DNA from: Populus alba
Taxonomy: Eukaryota > Streptophyta > Magnoliopsida > Malpighiales > Salicaceae
Assembly: GCF_005239225.2 (NCBI RefSeq)
Contig: NC_133302.1
Span: 12,061,991 to 12,125,990, forward strand
Direction: 5' to 3'
Length of the DNA: 64,000 bases
This document shows, piece after piece, positions 1-10,566 of the stretch. How positions within the stretch are numbered: the first letter of the stretch is position 1; each line of letters begins with the position of its first letter. A program made the position numbers and the translations under genes. Under the pieces are notes generated by a model. That model had not been told where the DNA came from, did no database searches, and saw only the letters and a program-made list of their open reading frames with translations.

Positions 1-1756
1 GACATAAAAGGAATTAGCCCTTTGATTTGCACACACAGGATTTATTTGGAGGAAAATGCTAAACCCTCTAGAGAAATGCAACGAAGGCTTAATCCTAATA
101 TGAAAGAAGTAGTGAAAAATGAAGTCATTAAGCTTCTAGATAATGGAATCATTTATCCTATTTCTGATAGCAAATGGGTAAGTCCTACCCAAGTTGTACC
201 CAAAAAGTCTGGAGTCACTGTGATAACAAATGAGAAAAATGAGTTAATTCCAACTAGGACTGTTACGGGTTGGCGCATGTGCATTGACTATAGGAAACTT
301 AATTCAATGACTAGAAAAGATCATTTTCCCTTTACCTTTCATGGACCAAATCCTAGAAAGAGTTGCAGGTCATGAATTTTATTGTTTCCTAGATGGTTAT
401 TCAGGTTACAATCAAATTGAAATTGCATTGGAAGATCAAGAGAAGACTACTTTCACATGTCCATTTGGTACTTTTGCGTATCGAAGGATGCCTTTTGGAT
501 TATGTAATGCACCAGCCACGTTTCAAAGATGCATGCTTAGCATATTCAGTGATATGGTTGAACGTTTTCTTGAAATTTTTATGGATGATTTTTCTGTTTT
601 TGGTGATTCATTTGATGATTGTTTGACTAACTTAGAAAAGGTTTTAAGCAGGTGTGAAGAGAAGAATCTTGTACTGAATTGGGAAAAATGTCACTTTATG
701 GTAACAAACGGCATCGTACTTGGTCACATTGTTTCATCGAAAGGAATTGAGGTTGACAAATCTAAAATCGAGTTAATTGCCAACTTACCAACACCAAAAT
801 CTGTTAAAGATGTTAGATCATTCTTAGGACATGCTGGTTTTTACAGAAGGTTCATCAAAGATTTTAGTGTAATATCTAAGCCCTTGAGTAACCTTCTAAC
901 AAAGGATAATATTTTTGAATGGACTGAACATTGTGAGGAAGCCTTTGTTAAACTTAAAAACTTGCTTACTTCTGCTCCTGTCATTCAACCTCCTGATTGG
1001 TTATTACCTTTTGAAATAATGTGTGACGCTAGTGATTATGCCGTGGGTGCTGTCTTGGGACAAAGGAAAGATAAGAAACCTTATGTGATTTACTATGCAA
1101 GTAAAACTTTAAATAGTGCTCAAATGAATTACACTACCACTGAAAAAGAATTACTTGCAGTAGTATTTGCATGTGACAAATTCAGATCTTATCTTGTTGA
1201 CTCACCTGTTATTGTTTTTAGTGATCATGCAGCATTGAAATATCTTCTCTCTAAGAAAGATTCTAAGGCTAGATTGGTGCGGTGGATTTTGTTACTTCAA
1301 GAATTTGATATCACAATCAAAGACAAGAAAGGCACCGAAAATGTTGTCGCGGATCATTTGTCAAGATTGACAACCGATTCGAGATCTGACATTACACCAA
1401 TCGATGACTACTTTCCTGATGAATCTTTATTTTCTGTCTCTACGATGCCTTGGTTTGCTAATATTGTTAATTTTCTTGTTTCAGGACAATTGCCAGCTCA
1501 TTGGAGTACCCAAGACAAAAGAAAGTTCTTGAACGAAGTAAAGAACTTTTATTGGGATGACCCTTATTTATTCAAATATTGTCCTGATCAAATATTTCGA
1601 AGATGCATTCCTGACAATGAGGTAAGTAGTGTCATTAAATTTTGTCATTCTGAGGCATGTGGGGGTCATTTCTCATCAAGAAAGACAACTGCAAAAAATC
1701 TTACAAAGTGGATTCTATTGGCCCACCATGTTCAAAGACTCACATGCATTCTGTAA
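1..1756 (+). pseudogene. Athila-type pol: reverse transcriptase and RNase H (frameshifted)
   Basis: The frame is open from base 1, so the start is outside the window. Positions 1-340 carry the RT fingers region (WRMCIDYRKLN). Around position 340 the reading frame shifts by one base, and the remainder continues in the frame 341-1756. That part has the palm with the FMDDFSVFG catalytic motif (the F/YxDD box), [13 protein letters not shown], the RNase H start [14 protein letters not shown], the [13 protein letters not shown] stretch and the connection ending VADHLSRL. It reaches the histidine part of the integrase zinc-binding domain ([10 protein letters not shown]) before the frame is lost near 1710. 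Domain order and motifs match Ty3/gypsy Athila pol. The frameshift makes it a pseudogene unless it is a sequencing error. Confidence 0.9.
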
Positions 1757-2745
1757 GATTTTGTGAAAATTGTCAAAAGTTGGGATCTATTTCGAAACGT
1801 CACATGATGCCTTTAAATCCTATTCTTGTCATTGAGATCTTTGATTGTTGGGGTATAGATTTCATGGGTCCATTTCCTCCATCATTTGGTTTCTTGTACA
1901 TATTGGTCGCAGTAGATTATGTTTCAAAATGGATAGAGGCAATTCCAAGTCGAACCAATGATCATAAAATAGTGATAAAGTTTTTGAAAGAAAACATTTT
2001 AAGTCGATTTGGAATCCCTCGAGCCATGATAAGTGATGGTGGAACACACTTTTGCAACAAGCCATTTGAGTCTTTAATGAAGAAATATGGAATCACACAT
2101 AAAGTTGCCACCCCTTATCACCCTCAGACAAGTGGACAAGTAGAGCTTGCTAATAGGGAGATCAAACAGATCTTGGAGAAAACAGTGAACCCTAATAGGA
2201 AAGACTGGTCTTTAAGACTTAATGATGCACTTTGGGCTTATCGAACTGCTTATAAAACATCATTAGGTATGTCACCTTATAGACTAGTCTATGGAAAACC
2301 TTGTCACTTGCCTGTGGAAATTGAACATAAAGCTTATTGGGCTATTAAAGCTTTCAATTCAAGCCTTGATGATGCTAGTCAGCTGCGAAAATTGCAAATA
2401 AATGAGCTTGAGGAAATAAGAAATGATGCATATGACAATTCAAAAATTCATAAAGCAAGAATTAAAGAGTTTCATGACAAGAAAATACTGAGAAAAACAT
2501 TCAATGTTGGTCAAAAAGTCTTGCTTTATAATTCTCGACTCCATTTATTTCCTGGAAAACTAAGAACAAGATGGAGCGGTCCTTTTATTGTGAAACATGT
2601 GTATCCATATGGGGCCTGTGATATTGAGAATCCAAAGAATGGCAATGTTTTCAAGGTAAATGGGCATCGTTTGAAAGTTTATTTTGACAATTTTTCGGTT
2701 GAAAATGACTCTATTGAATTGAGTGATCCTGTATATAAAGATTGA
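1657..2745 (+). pseudogene. Athila-type integrase
   Basis: This continues pol in a different frame from the RNase H part. It contains the cysteine pair of the HHCC zinc finger (FCENCQK) and the catalytic core with its DDE acids: [10 protein letters not shown] for the first Asp, SDGGTHF for the second and the E of [13 protein letters not shown] for the third. The usual C-terminal region follows ([18 protein letters not shown]), ending at VYKD before a TGA stop. The core is intact from about 1760 to 2745. The upstream boundary near 1700-1760 is out of frame with the RNase H section, so a single polyprotein is not encoded. It would catalyse insertion of the cDNA into nuclear DNA in an intact copy. 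Confidence 0.88.
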
Positions 2746-2939
2746 TTCTTTTTCTCACATTGTTTTGTGTTTTGTTGTTTTGCTAGTCTCTCTTTCACCC
2801 CAGTCAAATGGCGGATAACGGTACTCCGTGACTTAAGTTGGTTCTTTCAGTTTCCCAAATAACTGATATCTGTATATGTTTGTATAATTCTTAGCTCTTT
2901 CTTCCTTCTTTGAATCGCTTCTCTAATTCTCTTTTGAAA

Positions 2940-3488
2940 ATGGACACCACTCTTGAAAAGTTGAAAAGGTATTTTCCCGCTTTGCCTCCACATGCGATTA
3001 ATAAAATTTACCGTGCTAAGTGTGCAAGATTGAGGTTGTTAATGAATCATGGAATTCCTGAAGATATCCGTTGGTTAATTGAAGCAAAGGTTCGATTATC
3101 AGGTGAGTCATCCAATTCTTTCATTTCACACATGCCTGGAACAGGTAAAAGCACTTTTGCAAAGAAACGTCGTGCAAAACGACTGAAAGTCTGTCATCGA
3201 TGTGCCAGATGGACTTGTAATACGACATGTCGTTCTTTAGGAATGGTATCTGTAAACCGTGAAGATAAAATACAATTCATTAAGGATGGCCTGAGTAAGG
3301 GGTCTTTAGATAATCTTTTGTTGACCCTTGAGACGCATCCTAGTGGAGATGTGCATCGTGTAATTCATGATTTATGGCCACAATTCCATAAAGAACATGA
3401 TCGACTTAGTCTTGGGAATCTGACTAAAAAAGACCCTGTTTGCCAGTTTTTAAGAAAACTGGATGGGAAGCCTATCCCCGACCCATAG
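2940..3488 (+). CDS. Extra ORF after pol, basic and cysteine-containing, 182 aa
   Basis: This is a separate intact ORF between integrase and the 3' LTR. I take the ATG at 2940 (aaaATGg context, MDTTLEK) because the frame extends only to non-ATG codons upstream. The N-terminal half is helical-looking (EKLKRYFPALPPHAINKIYR). Near residues 75-90 a strongly basic run (AKKRRAKRLK) is directly followed by a C-x2-C-x4-C-x3-C cluster (CHRCARWTCNTTC), then a tail with IQFIKDGLSKG. A basic run followed by four Cys and a conserved tail resembles, in layout, the carlavirus nucleic-acid-binding family (Carla_C4), although the spacing between Cys pairs is shorter here. It is much shorter than the env-like ORF of classical Athila elements. 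RNA or DNA binding is inference. An intact frame next to broken pol is notable. Confidence 0.6.
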   Translation: MDTTLEKLKRYFPALPPHAINKIYRAKCARLRLLMNHGIPEDIRWLIEAKVRLSGESSNSFISHMPGTGKSTFAKKRRAKRLKVCHRCARWTCNTTCRSLGMVSVNREDKIQFIKDGLSKGSLDNLLLTLETHPSGDVHRVIHDLWPQFHKEHDRLSLGNLTKKDPVCQFLRKLDGKPIPDP

Positions 3489-4865
3489 AGGGCGTTTAAG
3501 CCGTTCTTGGACGTAAAACCAAGGGAAGATGTGAGCCACAATCACAACTACCTGTACATACATGCTTTGTCAAAATAAAGTAAAAAGCTTAGATTAGATT
3601 TGAGCCTTCATCTGTGAAACCTTATGTCTTTTGGTTTTATTAATAGCATATTATTTTGTTTTGTTACTTCTTATGTTTGTTTAAGTGTATTTCAGGTTTG
3701 TCATTGTTCGCTGTTTCAGGTGATATCTTTTATACTCTATCTTTCTACCTTCGAACATTGAGGACAATGTCTCGTTTTGGTTGGGGGGAGAGGGTAGTAG
3801 TTTTAAAAAAAAATAAAAAAAATACTAACTTGCTAACTGTTTTTGCTATTATTAAAACCATTTGACAAAATTGTTATTAGGATGGCAGAGTATGGAATCA
3901 ATTTTATTGACTCTAGAGACGCATCTTAGTAAGTTTCACTACCAAGGTCTATCATAATACTTCTTGAAATATTCAGGTTTATAAACTCTCACATTGTTAT
4001 CACTTGATTCTGCTCCTATACTCATTTAACAAGTATTATTAAACCTTCATTTTCACACACACACTTTAACATATGATTTGTGGGTTGCACATTGGATTAT
4101 TACAGTAATTATGTTCTTTTGTTGAAGGTAACAACTAAGGGTAAAGGATAGTATATAATTTGCAAAAAAAAAAAAAAAAAAAAAAAAAAAGAAGAAGAAA
4201 AAGAAAAAAAAAAAAGATAGTATTGATGATAATAAAACGTGGATAAGTTTGGTTTCGTAGCCTCCATAACCTAAGCAATTAAGCCCGAAGGGGTGTTTTA
4301 ACACCTAATACCCTAAAGTCAACTGACTTGGGAGCTATTGGCCCAAAGCTTGTTACATGGGTTAAGGAGAAAAGCTTAAGGGAATCAAACATTGCACTAT
4401 CTACGTATCAGTATCTGCAACCCGAGTTGTTAAGCTCGTAGGGGTGTCTCAACACCTAATGCCCTAAGATCAACTGGTCTGGGAGTCATTAGCCTAAAAC
4501 TCGTTACATGGGTTAAAGATACATTGTGTTTTAAGTTGTATGTGTATATAAATAAAAAGAAAAAAAAAAGAAAAAAATAATAATCCCAACCCAAGGAAGT
4601 TCACCTTAAACATTTGAACATAATATTGTTTTCTTTCAACAAAAGCCCCATCATCTATGTTTTCATTGAGCACACAAAAAGAAGGTTTATTAATATCTTG
4701 TTTACGAAGTATGAAGCAGGAATATAAATTTAATGAGAGTTTGTTTATCTGGATAGATTAATGGAAGTTGAATGATGAATGCCTTGCTTTGTGGAACTTG
4801 CAAATTGTTTCTCTATTTTAACGCTTTAGATTACTAGGGACTAGTAATAAGCTGGTTGGGGGGTG
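3489..4865 (+). other. Non-coding 3' region of the Athila-type element
   Basis: There is no supported gene. A G-rich run with polypurine character lies at about 3779-3800 after GAGGACAATG. A second, directly before the LTR, lies at about 4853-4865 (GGTTGGGGGGTG) and is the better candidate for priming plus-strand synthesis. The stretch also holds a poly(A)/A-rich tract at 4164-4216. Confidence 0.6.
4276..4523 (+). repeat. Two imperfect direct repeats of about 95 bp
   Basis: The units at about 4276-4370 and 4432-4523 share the sequence order 'ggggtg...aacacctaat', 'ccctaa...tcaactg', 'tgggag', 'cattagc/tattggc' and 'gttacatgggttaa', with scattered substitutions. They are separated by about 60 bp of unrelated sequence, within the 3' untranslated region of the Athila-type element. 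Confidence 0.75.
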
Positions 4866-5540
4866 TGATTAGTACTTAAAAGTGCATGTTTATCAAGGTT
4901 TTATATCATCATTTTGCACTTGAAGTATCAATAACTCCTTAACTAAAACATGTTTTATAATAACAAGTTTGATATTATAAGATACCTTAATTTATGGTAA
5001 ATGCTCATTTTAAATGCAGGACTATCACATAAATAAAAGGATTGATTGATGAGTTTAAGCATTGAAAGTTAAAGGACAAAGAGATGGCCAAACTTAGAAA
5101 AGAGATGTCGGTGCAGTCCAAACCGGAACATTGCTCGGTAATTGGATCATATCTGGAGCTCTAGATTTCGGATTTAGGTCCACTTTATATGGATGGAAAG
5201 GTAAGACAAAAGCCTACAACTTTCATGAGGAGCCCAAGATTTGAAAAGGTCGTTTTGAAGTCCGAATTGAAGGAACAACGAAGAAGTCCGAAGCTGTCCT
5301 GCAGCCCAAACACTATTTAGTGTTCAGCCCATATCTTGAGTTCTAGAAGTCCAAATGACCTCATCTTTTTTTTGTTGGAAAGCTGAGACAATTTCCTAGA
5401 ACATTCTTGAGGATTCTGGGCAAATTATGATGTTAGCAATGACATCTTGATCAGACAAGAAGATAAGGATTGTTATCTAGTCAAGATGTGGCCACCCACT
5501 CATCAATTAGTCAACAAATCAATAGTTCCAAATTTTGGCC

Positions 5541-5552
5541 TATAAAAGGAGG
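5541..5552 (+). promoter_or_regulatory. TATA box of the Athila-type LTR
   Basis: TATAAAAGGAGG occurs in the middle of the LTR and is conserved in the second LTR copy at 63036, as is the sequence just downstream where the R region would start. This is the expected position for the element's Pol II promoter. Confidence 0.6.
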
Positions 5553-6282
5553 CACTTACCATGTATTGAGGCATCTTGGTTTGCAGATCAAGATCATGCT
5601 CTTGCTTTCTCTCTTTGTATTGCTTATGTTTTGCTTTCATTAATATCAAGTTTATGCACTTCATTTCCTTTCCTTTACTTAGTTAACTTCTTTCTCATTT
5701 ATGTTCTTATCTTGTTCATCTATGTTTCTTTCTTTCATTATGTTTAGCTAAGTTAATTATGTCAAGGTGAAAAGGGTACACTAATGGTGTAAGAATAAGT
5801 ATAATATAAACTTAACATGGACCTTAACGTTGGATACTAACATGTTTTATATTTGTTATCTTGTTCACTTTTAATACTTTGCTTGTTAAATGGTTAATCT
5901 AGATTTATGTTGTATAACACTTGGTACAACAAATACTTGGTACTTTCATAGCCCATACTGTATGGTATAACCGACACCTGAGCTATGAAAGGGACTTGAT
6001 TTGTTGTTAACATAAGTTATAATCATGAATGCCTGCAAACATTTACAAGTATTAACTTTATTCGAATAAGATAACTAATGTAATCATGTTAACAATTTAT
6101 AATCTGATTGGAACCTCCTTTATGTGTGGTTTCCAATTGAATAATAAGAGTTTATATTATACTTGTTTGAAGTACCATTAGTGGATCCTCTAACCTTGAC
6201 ATTTGTTTTTATCGTTGTTTAATCTTTACATTAATCTTTCATCTCAAAGTTCTCATTAATTTCTTCCTTCTCTTCTTTATTA

Positions 6283-6291
6283 TTATTGTTG

Positions 6292-6333
<42 letters not shown>
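6283..6333. repeat. ATT microsatellite inside the LTR
   Basis: A run of tta/att/gtt trinucleotides lies inside the LTR. A second, looser ATT tract is at about 6420-6486. The sister LTR has an ACT/ATT tract near 63769-63800, so this is a length-variable part of the LTR family. Confidence 0.8.
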
Positions 6334-6335
<2 letters not shown>

Positions 6336-6589
6336 TGTTCATAAACTCAGTATATAGGCTGGAAACCTGTGACCGATCTTTTAGATCATTCTCAGGTATA
6401 ACAACGCCACGTACTGAGTATTATTATTATTATTACTATTAATAGTACTACTTTTGTTATTATTATCGTTATTATTGTTATTGTTGCGTTGTTATTTATA
6501 ATTTATACAATTAACCTCTCTATGGTTCGACCCCGGTCTTGCCGGGTTATTTATTACTTCGACACTCCTGCACTTGGGAGAAGACATCA

Positions 6590-8416
6590 AGCTTTTGGTC
6601 GTGTCAGTGCTGCCAAGATGTATTGAGAACTTGGACTCATGTGCTTCTTGTAGGACCATTCGTTTGACTGTTTCGTCATTAGGCACGTACAACCGTTATC
6701 CCATCATCAAGGACCCATCATCCGCTACTCGGAATTTCATTTCTACCCCGACCTCCACATTCTTTCTAATCTTGGACCCCACTTTGTCATGGAATTGGGC
6801 ATGCAGTATATGTTCTCGATACGTTGGTCGCACCACTAATTGGGCTACTAACCCACCTCCTGAATCGATTCCCAAATCTGCACCCAACTCTTTTAATTCA
6901 GCCAATTGCCGCTCCTTTCCCACTGTTAAGCTTCCCAAGGAGGCTTTGTTTTTGCGACTGAAGGCATCTGCCGCCACGTTTGCTTTCCCCGGGTGGTATT
7001 CTATGGTGCAATCATAATCCTTAATGAGTTTTATCCATCTTCTTTGCTGCATGTTCAACTCCTTTTGCGACATCAGATACTTCAGGCTCTTATGATCAGT
7101 AAAAATTTGGGTTCGAGACCCATACAAATAGTGTCTCCATATCCTCAAGGCAAATACTACAGCTGCCAACTCCAGGTCGTGCATCGGGTAGTTCACCTCA
7201 TGAGTCTTTAATTGCCTTGATGCATAGGCGATCACCTTCCCATGCTGCATCAAAACACACCCCAATCCCTTCCCCGAGGCATCACTATATACCACAAAAC
7301 CCTCGGTCCCTGAGGGGAGAGTTAACACTGAAGCAGTGGTGAGCCTCCTCTTCAATTCTTGGAAGCTTGCCTCACATTCTTCCGACCACACCCATTTCTT
7401 ATCCTTCCTAGTTAGCTGGGTCAAAAGGGTTGCAATCAGGGAAAAACCTTCAATAAATCTCCGATAGTATCCTGTAAGTCCCACGAAACTACGTATTTCA
7501 GTGACCGAAGTCGGTCATTCCCATTTCAAGACTGCTTCGACTTTTTGGGGGTCGACAAAAACACCTTCGGCTGAAATGACATGTCCCAGAAACGTCACTC
7601 TTTTCAGCCAAAATTCACATTTACTCAGTTTTGCATATAGTTGGTGATCCCTCAAGGTTTGTAAGGTTTGTCTCAAGTGTTCTTTGTGCTCCTCGAAAGA
7701 ATTCGAGTACACCAGTATATCATCAATGAATACCAACACAAACTTATCCAGGTATGGTTGGAAAACCCGATTCATCAAATCCATGAAGAGGGCTGGGGCG
7801 TTCGTCAACCCGAACGGTGACACCAAAAATTCATAGTGTCCGTAACGAGTTCTAAATGCGATCTTTGCTACATCCGCTTCTTTAATCTTCATCTGATAGT
7901 ACCCTGATCTCAGATCTATCTTCGAAAATGCCCTCGCTCCCTTTAATTGGTCGAACAAATCATCTATTCGAGGTAACAGATACTTGTTTTTCATTGTTAT
8001 TTTTGTTCAACTGTCTATAGTCAATACAAAGTCTATGGGTTCTATCTTTCTTTCTTACAAATAGGACCGGTGCTCCCCAAGAAGAATTACGGGGCCGTAT
8101 GAACCCCTTGTCTAATAATTCCTGTAATTGAGTCTTTAACTCGTTCAGTTCTGCTGGAGCCATCCGATACGGTTGTTGGGCTATGGATGGGACTCTAGGA
8201 AAAGTGTCTATAGACACCTCTACCTCTCGCTCTTGGGGTAGTCCTGGTAGTTCTTCAGGAAACACATCTGGGAAATCCTTCACCACAGGAATATCCTTCA
8301 ATCGTGGACCTTCATCATTAGAGTTTAAGATGTATGCGAGGTATCCCGTACATCCCTTTCTTAAAAGTTTTTGGGTCGTTACCACCGATATTAAAGCATT
8401 CAGTTTGAGAACTCTC
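6590..8416 (-). pseudogene. Chromovirus (Tekay/Del-like) pol relic: RT, RNase H, integrase start
   Basis: Reading from 8416 downwards there is the pre-RT linker ([27 protein letters not shown]) and RT with [23 protein letters not shown] and the FIDDILVYS catalytic box. RNase H ([21 protein letters not shown]) follows, then the first residues of the integrase region (VPNDETVKRMVLQEAHESKF, GST). It then stops abruptly at the Athila LTR end. Damage includes a frameshift near 7990, an in-frame TGA after KWE at about 7513 and a stop near 6694. The missing integrase should lie left of the Athila element, outside the window. The gag/protease side was replaced by the LTR starting at 8417. Confidence 0.88.
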
Positions 8417-9315
8417 TGATACGGTTTAGCCATATGATACGACCCAAGTAAGGTCAGATTTGGATTTTGGCGTAAAAAGCGCAACAGTCCAGGTTTACGG
8501 CAACAATCATAATTCTCAATCTAACCATTGTATCGGGATAATATTTTATGTGGACTCTCCAGACATATCTTACTACCTTGGGTTAAAAATTCAGGTCAAT
8601 CGGAGTTCGGGAAGGAACCGCAATACTGGTCAACGGAGGCTGTACGGATTTTGTTATTTACTTCCATTTGACTAGTGGACTTCCTATTTGGTTAGGATTC
8701 TTTTCCTACAAGGATGTGGCAGCTGGCTTTGGGAATTTCCTAGTTCCACAAGGATCTTTAATGAGCCGCAATACAAGTGTGGCAGTGATTCATTAATGTT
8801 TCAGAATCCTTTTCTTATAAGGATTCCTTATTCATCCTAGCTACACAAGCAAAGAAGGGCTGGTGGTATTTAATGACAGATTAGTTATTTTTATTATTTT
8901 CTTTAATGTTTGGGCTGAATTAAAACTTTGTTTTGAGCTAGGGTCCAAGGCTTGTTTGGATTAGGTTATGGGCTTTTCAGTTTAGGGTTTTGGGCCAGTT
9001 TTTAGTGGACCTCATATAAGTCCACATAAGGGGTCCATTAGGGTTAACTTTTCAAGAACTATTTAAACTCATGTAAGCCACAATTTCGGCAGCTTTGATG
9101 ATTATTATTCTGAATTTTTCAGTTTTAACGTGTGAGAGTGATTCTTGCATTCTTCAGTTCTTGAACGAACTGAATCTGACTTATCGAAGATTAACTGGCT
9201 TCGTGGCGTCATTCTACTCATTCCAATACTGTTGGTGCCTTGGGGCAGGTTTCCATTGTGTCGCACTCATATCAGACCTATTTCGGCTTTCCGGGATCAG
9301 ATCTCAATCTTGATT
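8417..9315 (+). repeat. 5' LTR (3' end deleted), TGATACGG family
   Basis: It starts TGATACGGTTTAGCC directly after chromovirus sequence. It follows the family consensus to 'atcttgattg', then switches to internal sequence, missing the usual 'tgcgtgaccacgtgatcacg' LTR tail. Confidence 0.8.
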
Positions 9316-9889
9316 GGGGGTTCTAGAACGACAAGTTGATAAGTGTAGAAGATTAGTCTATGATCTTCAAGCTTCATGGGAAAAAGTGGTACAACGCCAA
9401 AAGGATGAAAGACGAAGGAGAGTCGCTGTGGTTATCATTCAAAAGTATGTACGCAAGTGGTTAGTACGGCGTGCTTATTTGAAATTCTTGTCAGTCACTA
9501 CTTCTATACAGTGTTGTTGGAGAAAGGTGTTAGCAAGAAGGGGATTCCGAAGGCTTAAACAAGAGGCTACTGTAGTCACTATTAATCGTATTCAAGATTC
9601 GAGGGCGAATCTTCTTGAAGAGGGAGGGAATGATACGGTTCAGCCATGTGATACGACCCAACTAAGGTCAGATTCGGATTTTGGAGTAAAAAGCGCAACA
9701 GTCCAGGTTTACGGCAACAGTCATAATTCTCAATCTGACCGTTGGATCGGGATAATATTTTATGTGGACTCTCCAGACATATCTTACTACCTTGGGTTAA
9801 AAATTCAGGTCAATCGGAGTTCGGGAAGGAACCGCAATACTGGTCAACGGAGGCTGTACGAATTTTGTTATTTACTTCCATTTGACTAG
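9316..9889 (+). pseudogene. IQ-motif ORF remnant reading into the 3' LTR
   Basis: This open frame has no ATG at its start, because the upstream part is deleted. It begins GVLERQVDKCRRLVYDLQ. It has a charged helix and then two IQ motifs of the IQxxxR[K/G]xxxR type: IQKYVRKWLVRR near 9436-9475 and IQCCWRKVLARR near 9505-9545. After LLEEGG, the codons of the polypurine tract, the frame crosses into the LTR at 9631 and stays open for another 85 codons to a TAG. IQ motifs bind calmodulin or related light chains in the families where they are known. A role here is unknown. It is homologous along its length to the ORF at 54087 and to the copy near 20080. Confidence 0.65.
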
Positions 9890-10566
9890 TGGACTTCCTA
9901 TTTGGTTAGGATTCTTTTCCTACAAGGATGTGGCAGCTGGCTTTGGGAATTTCCTAGTTCCACAAGGATCTTTAATGAGCTGCAATACAAGTGTGGCAGT
10001 GATTCATTAATGTTTCAGAATCCTTTTCTTATAAGGATTCCTTATTCATCCTAGCTACACAAGGAAAGAAGGGCTGGTGGTATTTAATGACAGATTAGTT
10101 ATTTTTATTACTTTCTTTAATGTTTGGGCTTAATTAAAACTTTGTTTTAAGCTAGGGTCCAAGGCTTGTTTGGATTAGGTTATGGGCTTTTCAGTTTAGG
10201 GTTTTGGGCCAGTTTTGAGTGGACCTCATATAAGTCCACATAAGTTGTCCATTATGGTTAACTTTTCAAGAACTATTTAAACTCATGTAAGCCACAATTT
10301 CGGCAGCTTTGATGATTATTATTCTGAATTTTTCAGTTTTAACGTGCGAGAGTGATTTTTGCATTCTTCAGTTCTTGAACGAACTGAATCTGACTTATCG
10401 AAGATTAACTGGCTTCGTGGCGTCATTCTACTCATTCCAATAGTGTTGGTGCCTTGGGGCAGGTTCCATTGTGTCGCACTCGTATCAGACCTATTTCGGC
10501 TTTCCAGGATCAGATCTCAATCTTGATTGTGGGTTGCGTGACCACGTGATCACGAGGTTCGCATCA
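9631..10566 (+). repeat. 3' LTR, TGATACGG family
   Basis: This full-length family LTR starts TGATACGGTTCAGCC after the purine tract GAAGAGGGAGGGAA and ends CACGAGGTTCGCATCA. The next bases are a gypsy pol relic rather than a PBS. Confidence 0.85.

Larger units (their letters stand above)
1..6589 (+). mobile_element. Athila-type Ty3/gypsy LTR retrotransposon, 3' part
   Basis: The element enters from the left edge already inside the reverse transcriptase. In order it shows RT, RNase H, integrase, a separate 182-aa ORF, about 1.4 kb of non-coding 3' region with direct repeats, a G-rich polypurine tract and a 1.7-kb LTR. The pol wording (FMDD in RT, the GQRKDKK stretch in RNase H, the integrase order) is typical of the Athila lineage, as is an additional ORF between pol and the 3' LTR. 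The coding frames are broken, so this copy cannot be autonomous. Its 3' end lies against a minus-strand chromovirus integrase start, which implies insertion into that older element. The 5' LTR and gag lie outside the window. Confidence 0.88.
4866..6589 (+). repeat. 3' LTR of the Athila-type element
   Basis: The LTR begins TGATTAGTACTTAAAAGTGC immediately after a polypurine tract and ends GAAGACATCA, giving the canonical TG...CA ends. A second copy with the same start and the same internal order is at 62365-64000. Features shared by both are a TATAAAAGG box, the 'cccatactgtatggtataacc' stretch, a trinucleotide ATT/ACT microsatellite and the AACCTGTGAC...TCAGGTATAACAAC segment. The 3' end ('ggttcgaccccggtcttgcc...') is the wording commonly found at LTR ends of this lineage. 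The right flank is a truncated chromovirus integrase. Confidence 0.88.
8417..10566 (+). mobile_element. Small LTR retrotransposon of the TGATACGG family, internally deleted
   Basis: Two LTRs (8417-9315 and 9631-10566) flank a 315-bp internal remnant encoding the IQ-motif part of this family's ORF. The two LTRs share private changes not seen in the other copies here: the shortened 'caatacaagtgtgg' junction and the TAG after LLPFD. That is expected for the LTR pair of one insertion. The 5' LTR lost its last 50 or so bases together with the PBS and leader, joined at a 'gggggtt' microhomology. The flanking 5-mers (CTCTC and CAAGA) do not match, so one side has been rearranged. Confidence 0.75.

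Noticed and set aside
3139..3162. GTGKST in the extra Athila ORF looks like a P-loop
   Set aside because: The Walker A pattern needs G or A five residues before GKS; here that residue is His, and no Walker B or NTPase context follows.
4053..4304. Minus-strand frame with a long phenylalanine run
   Set aside because: It is the translation of a poly(A) tract in the element's 3' non-coding region.
6574..7017. Plus-strand 147-aa frame over the chromovirus relic
   Set aside because: It is the antisense shadow of RNase H and integrase sequence that reads clearly on the minus strand.
8460..8675. Short frame in the LTR considered as an independent gene
   Set aside because: It is the U3 part of the reading frame discussed for the IQ ORF family and has an upstream stop in this copy.
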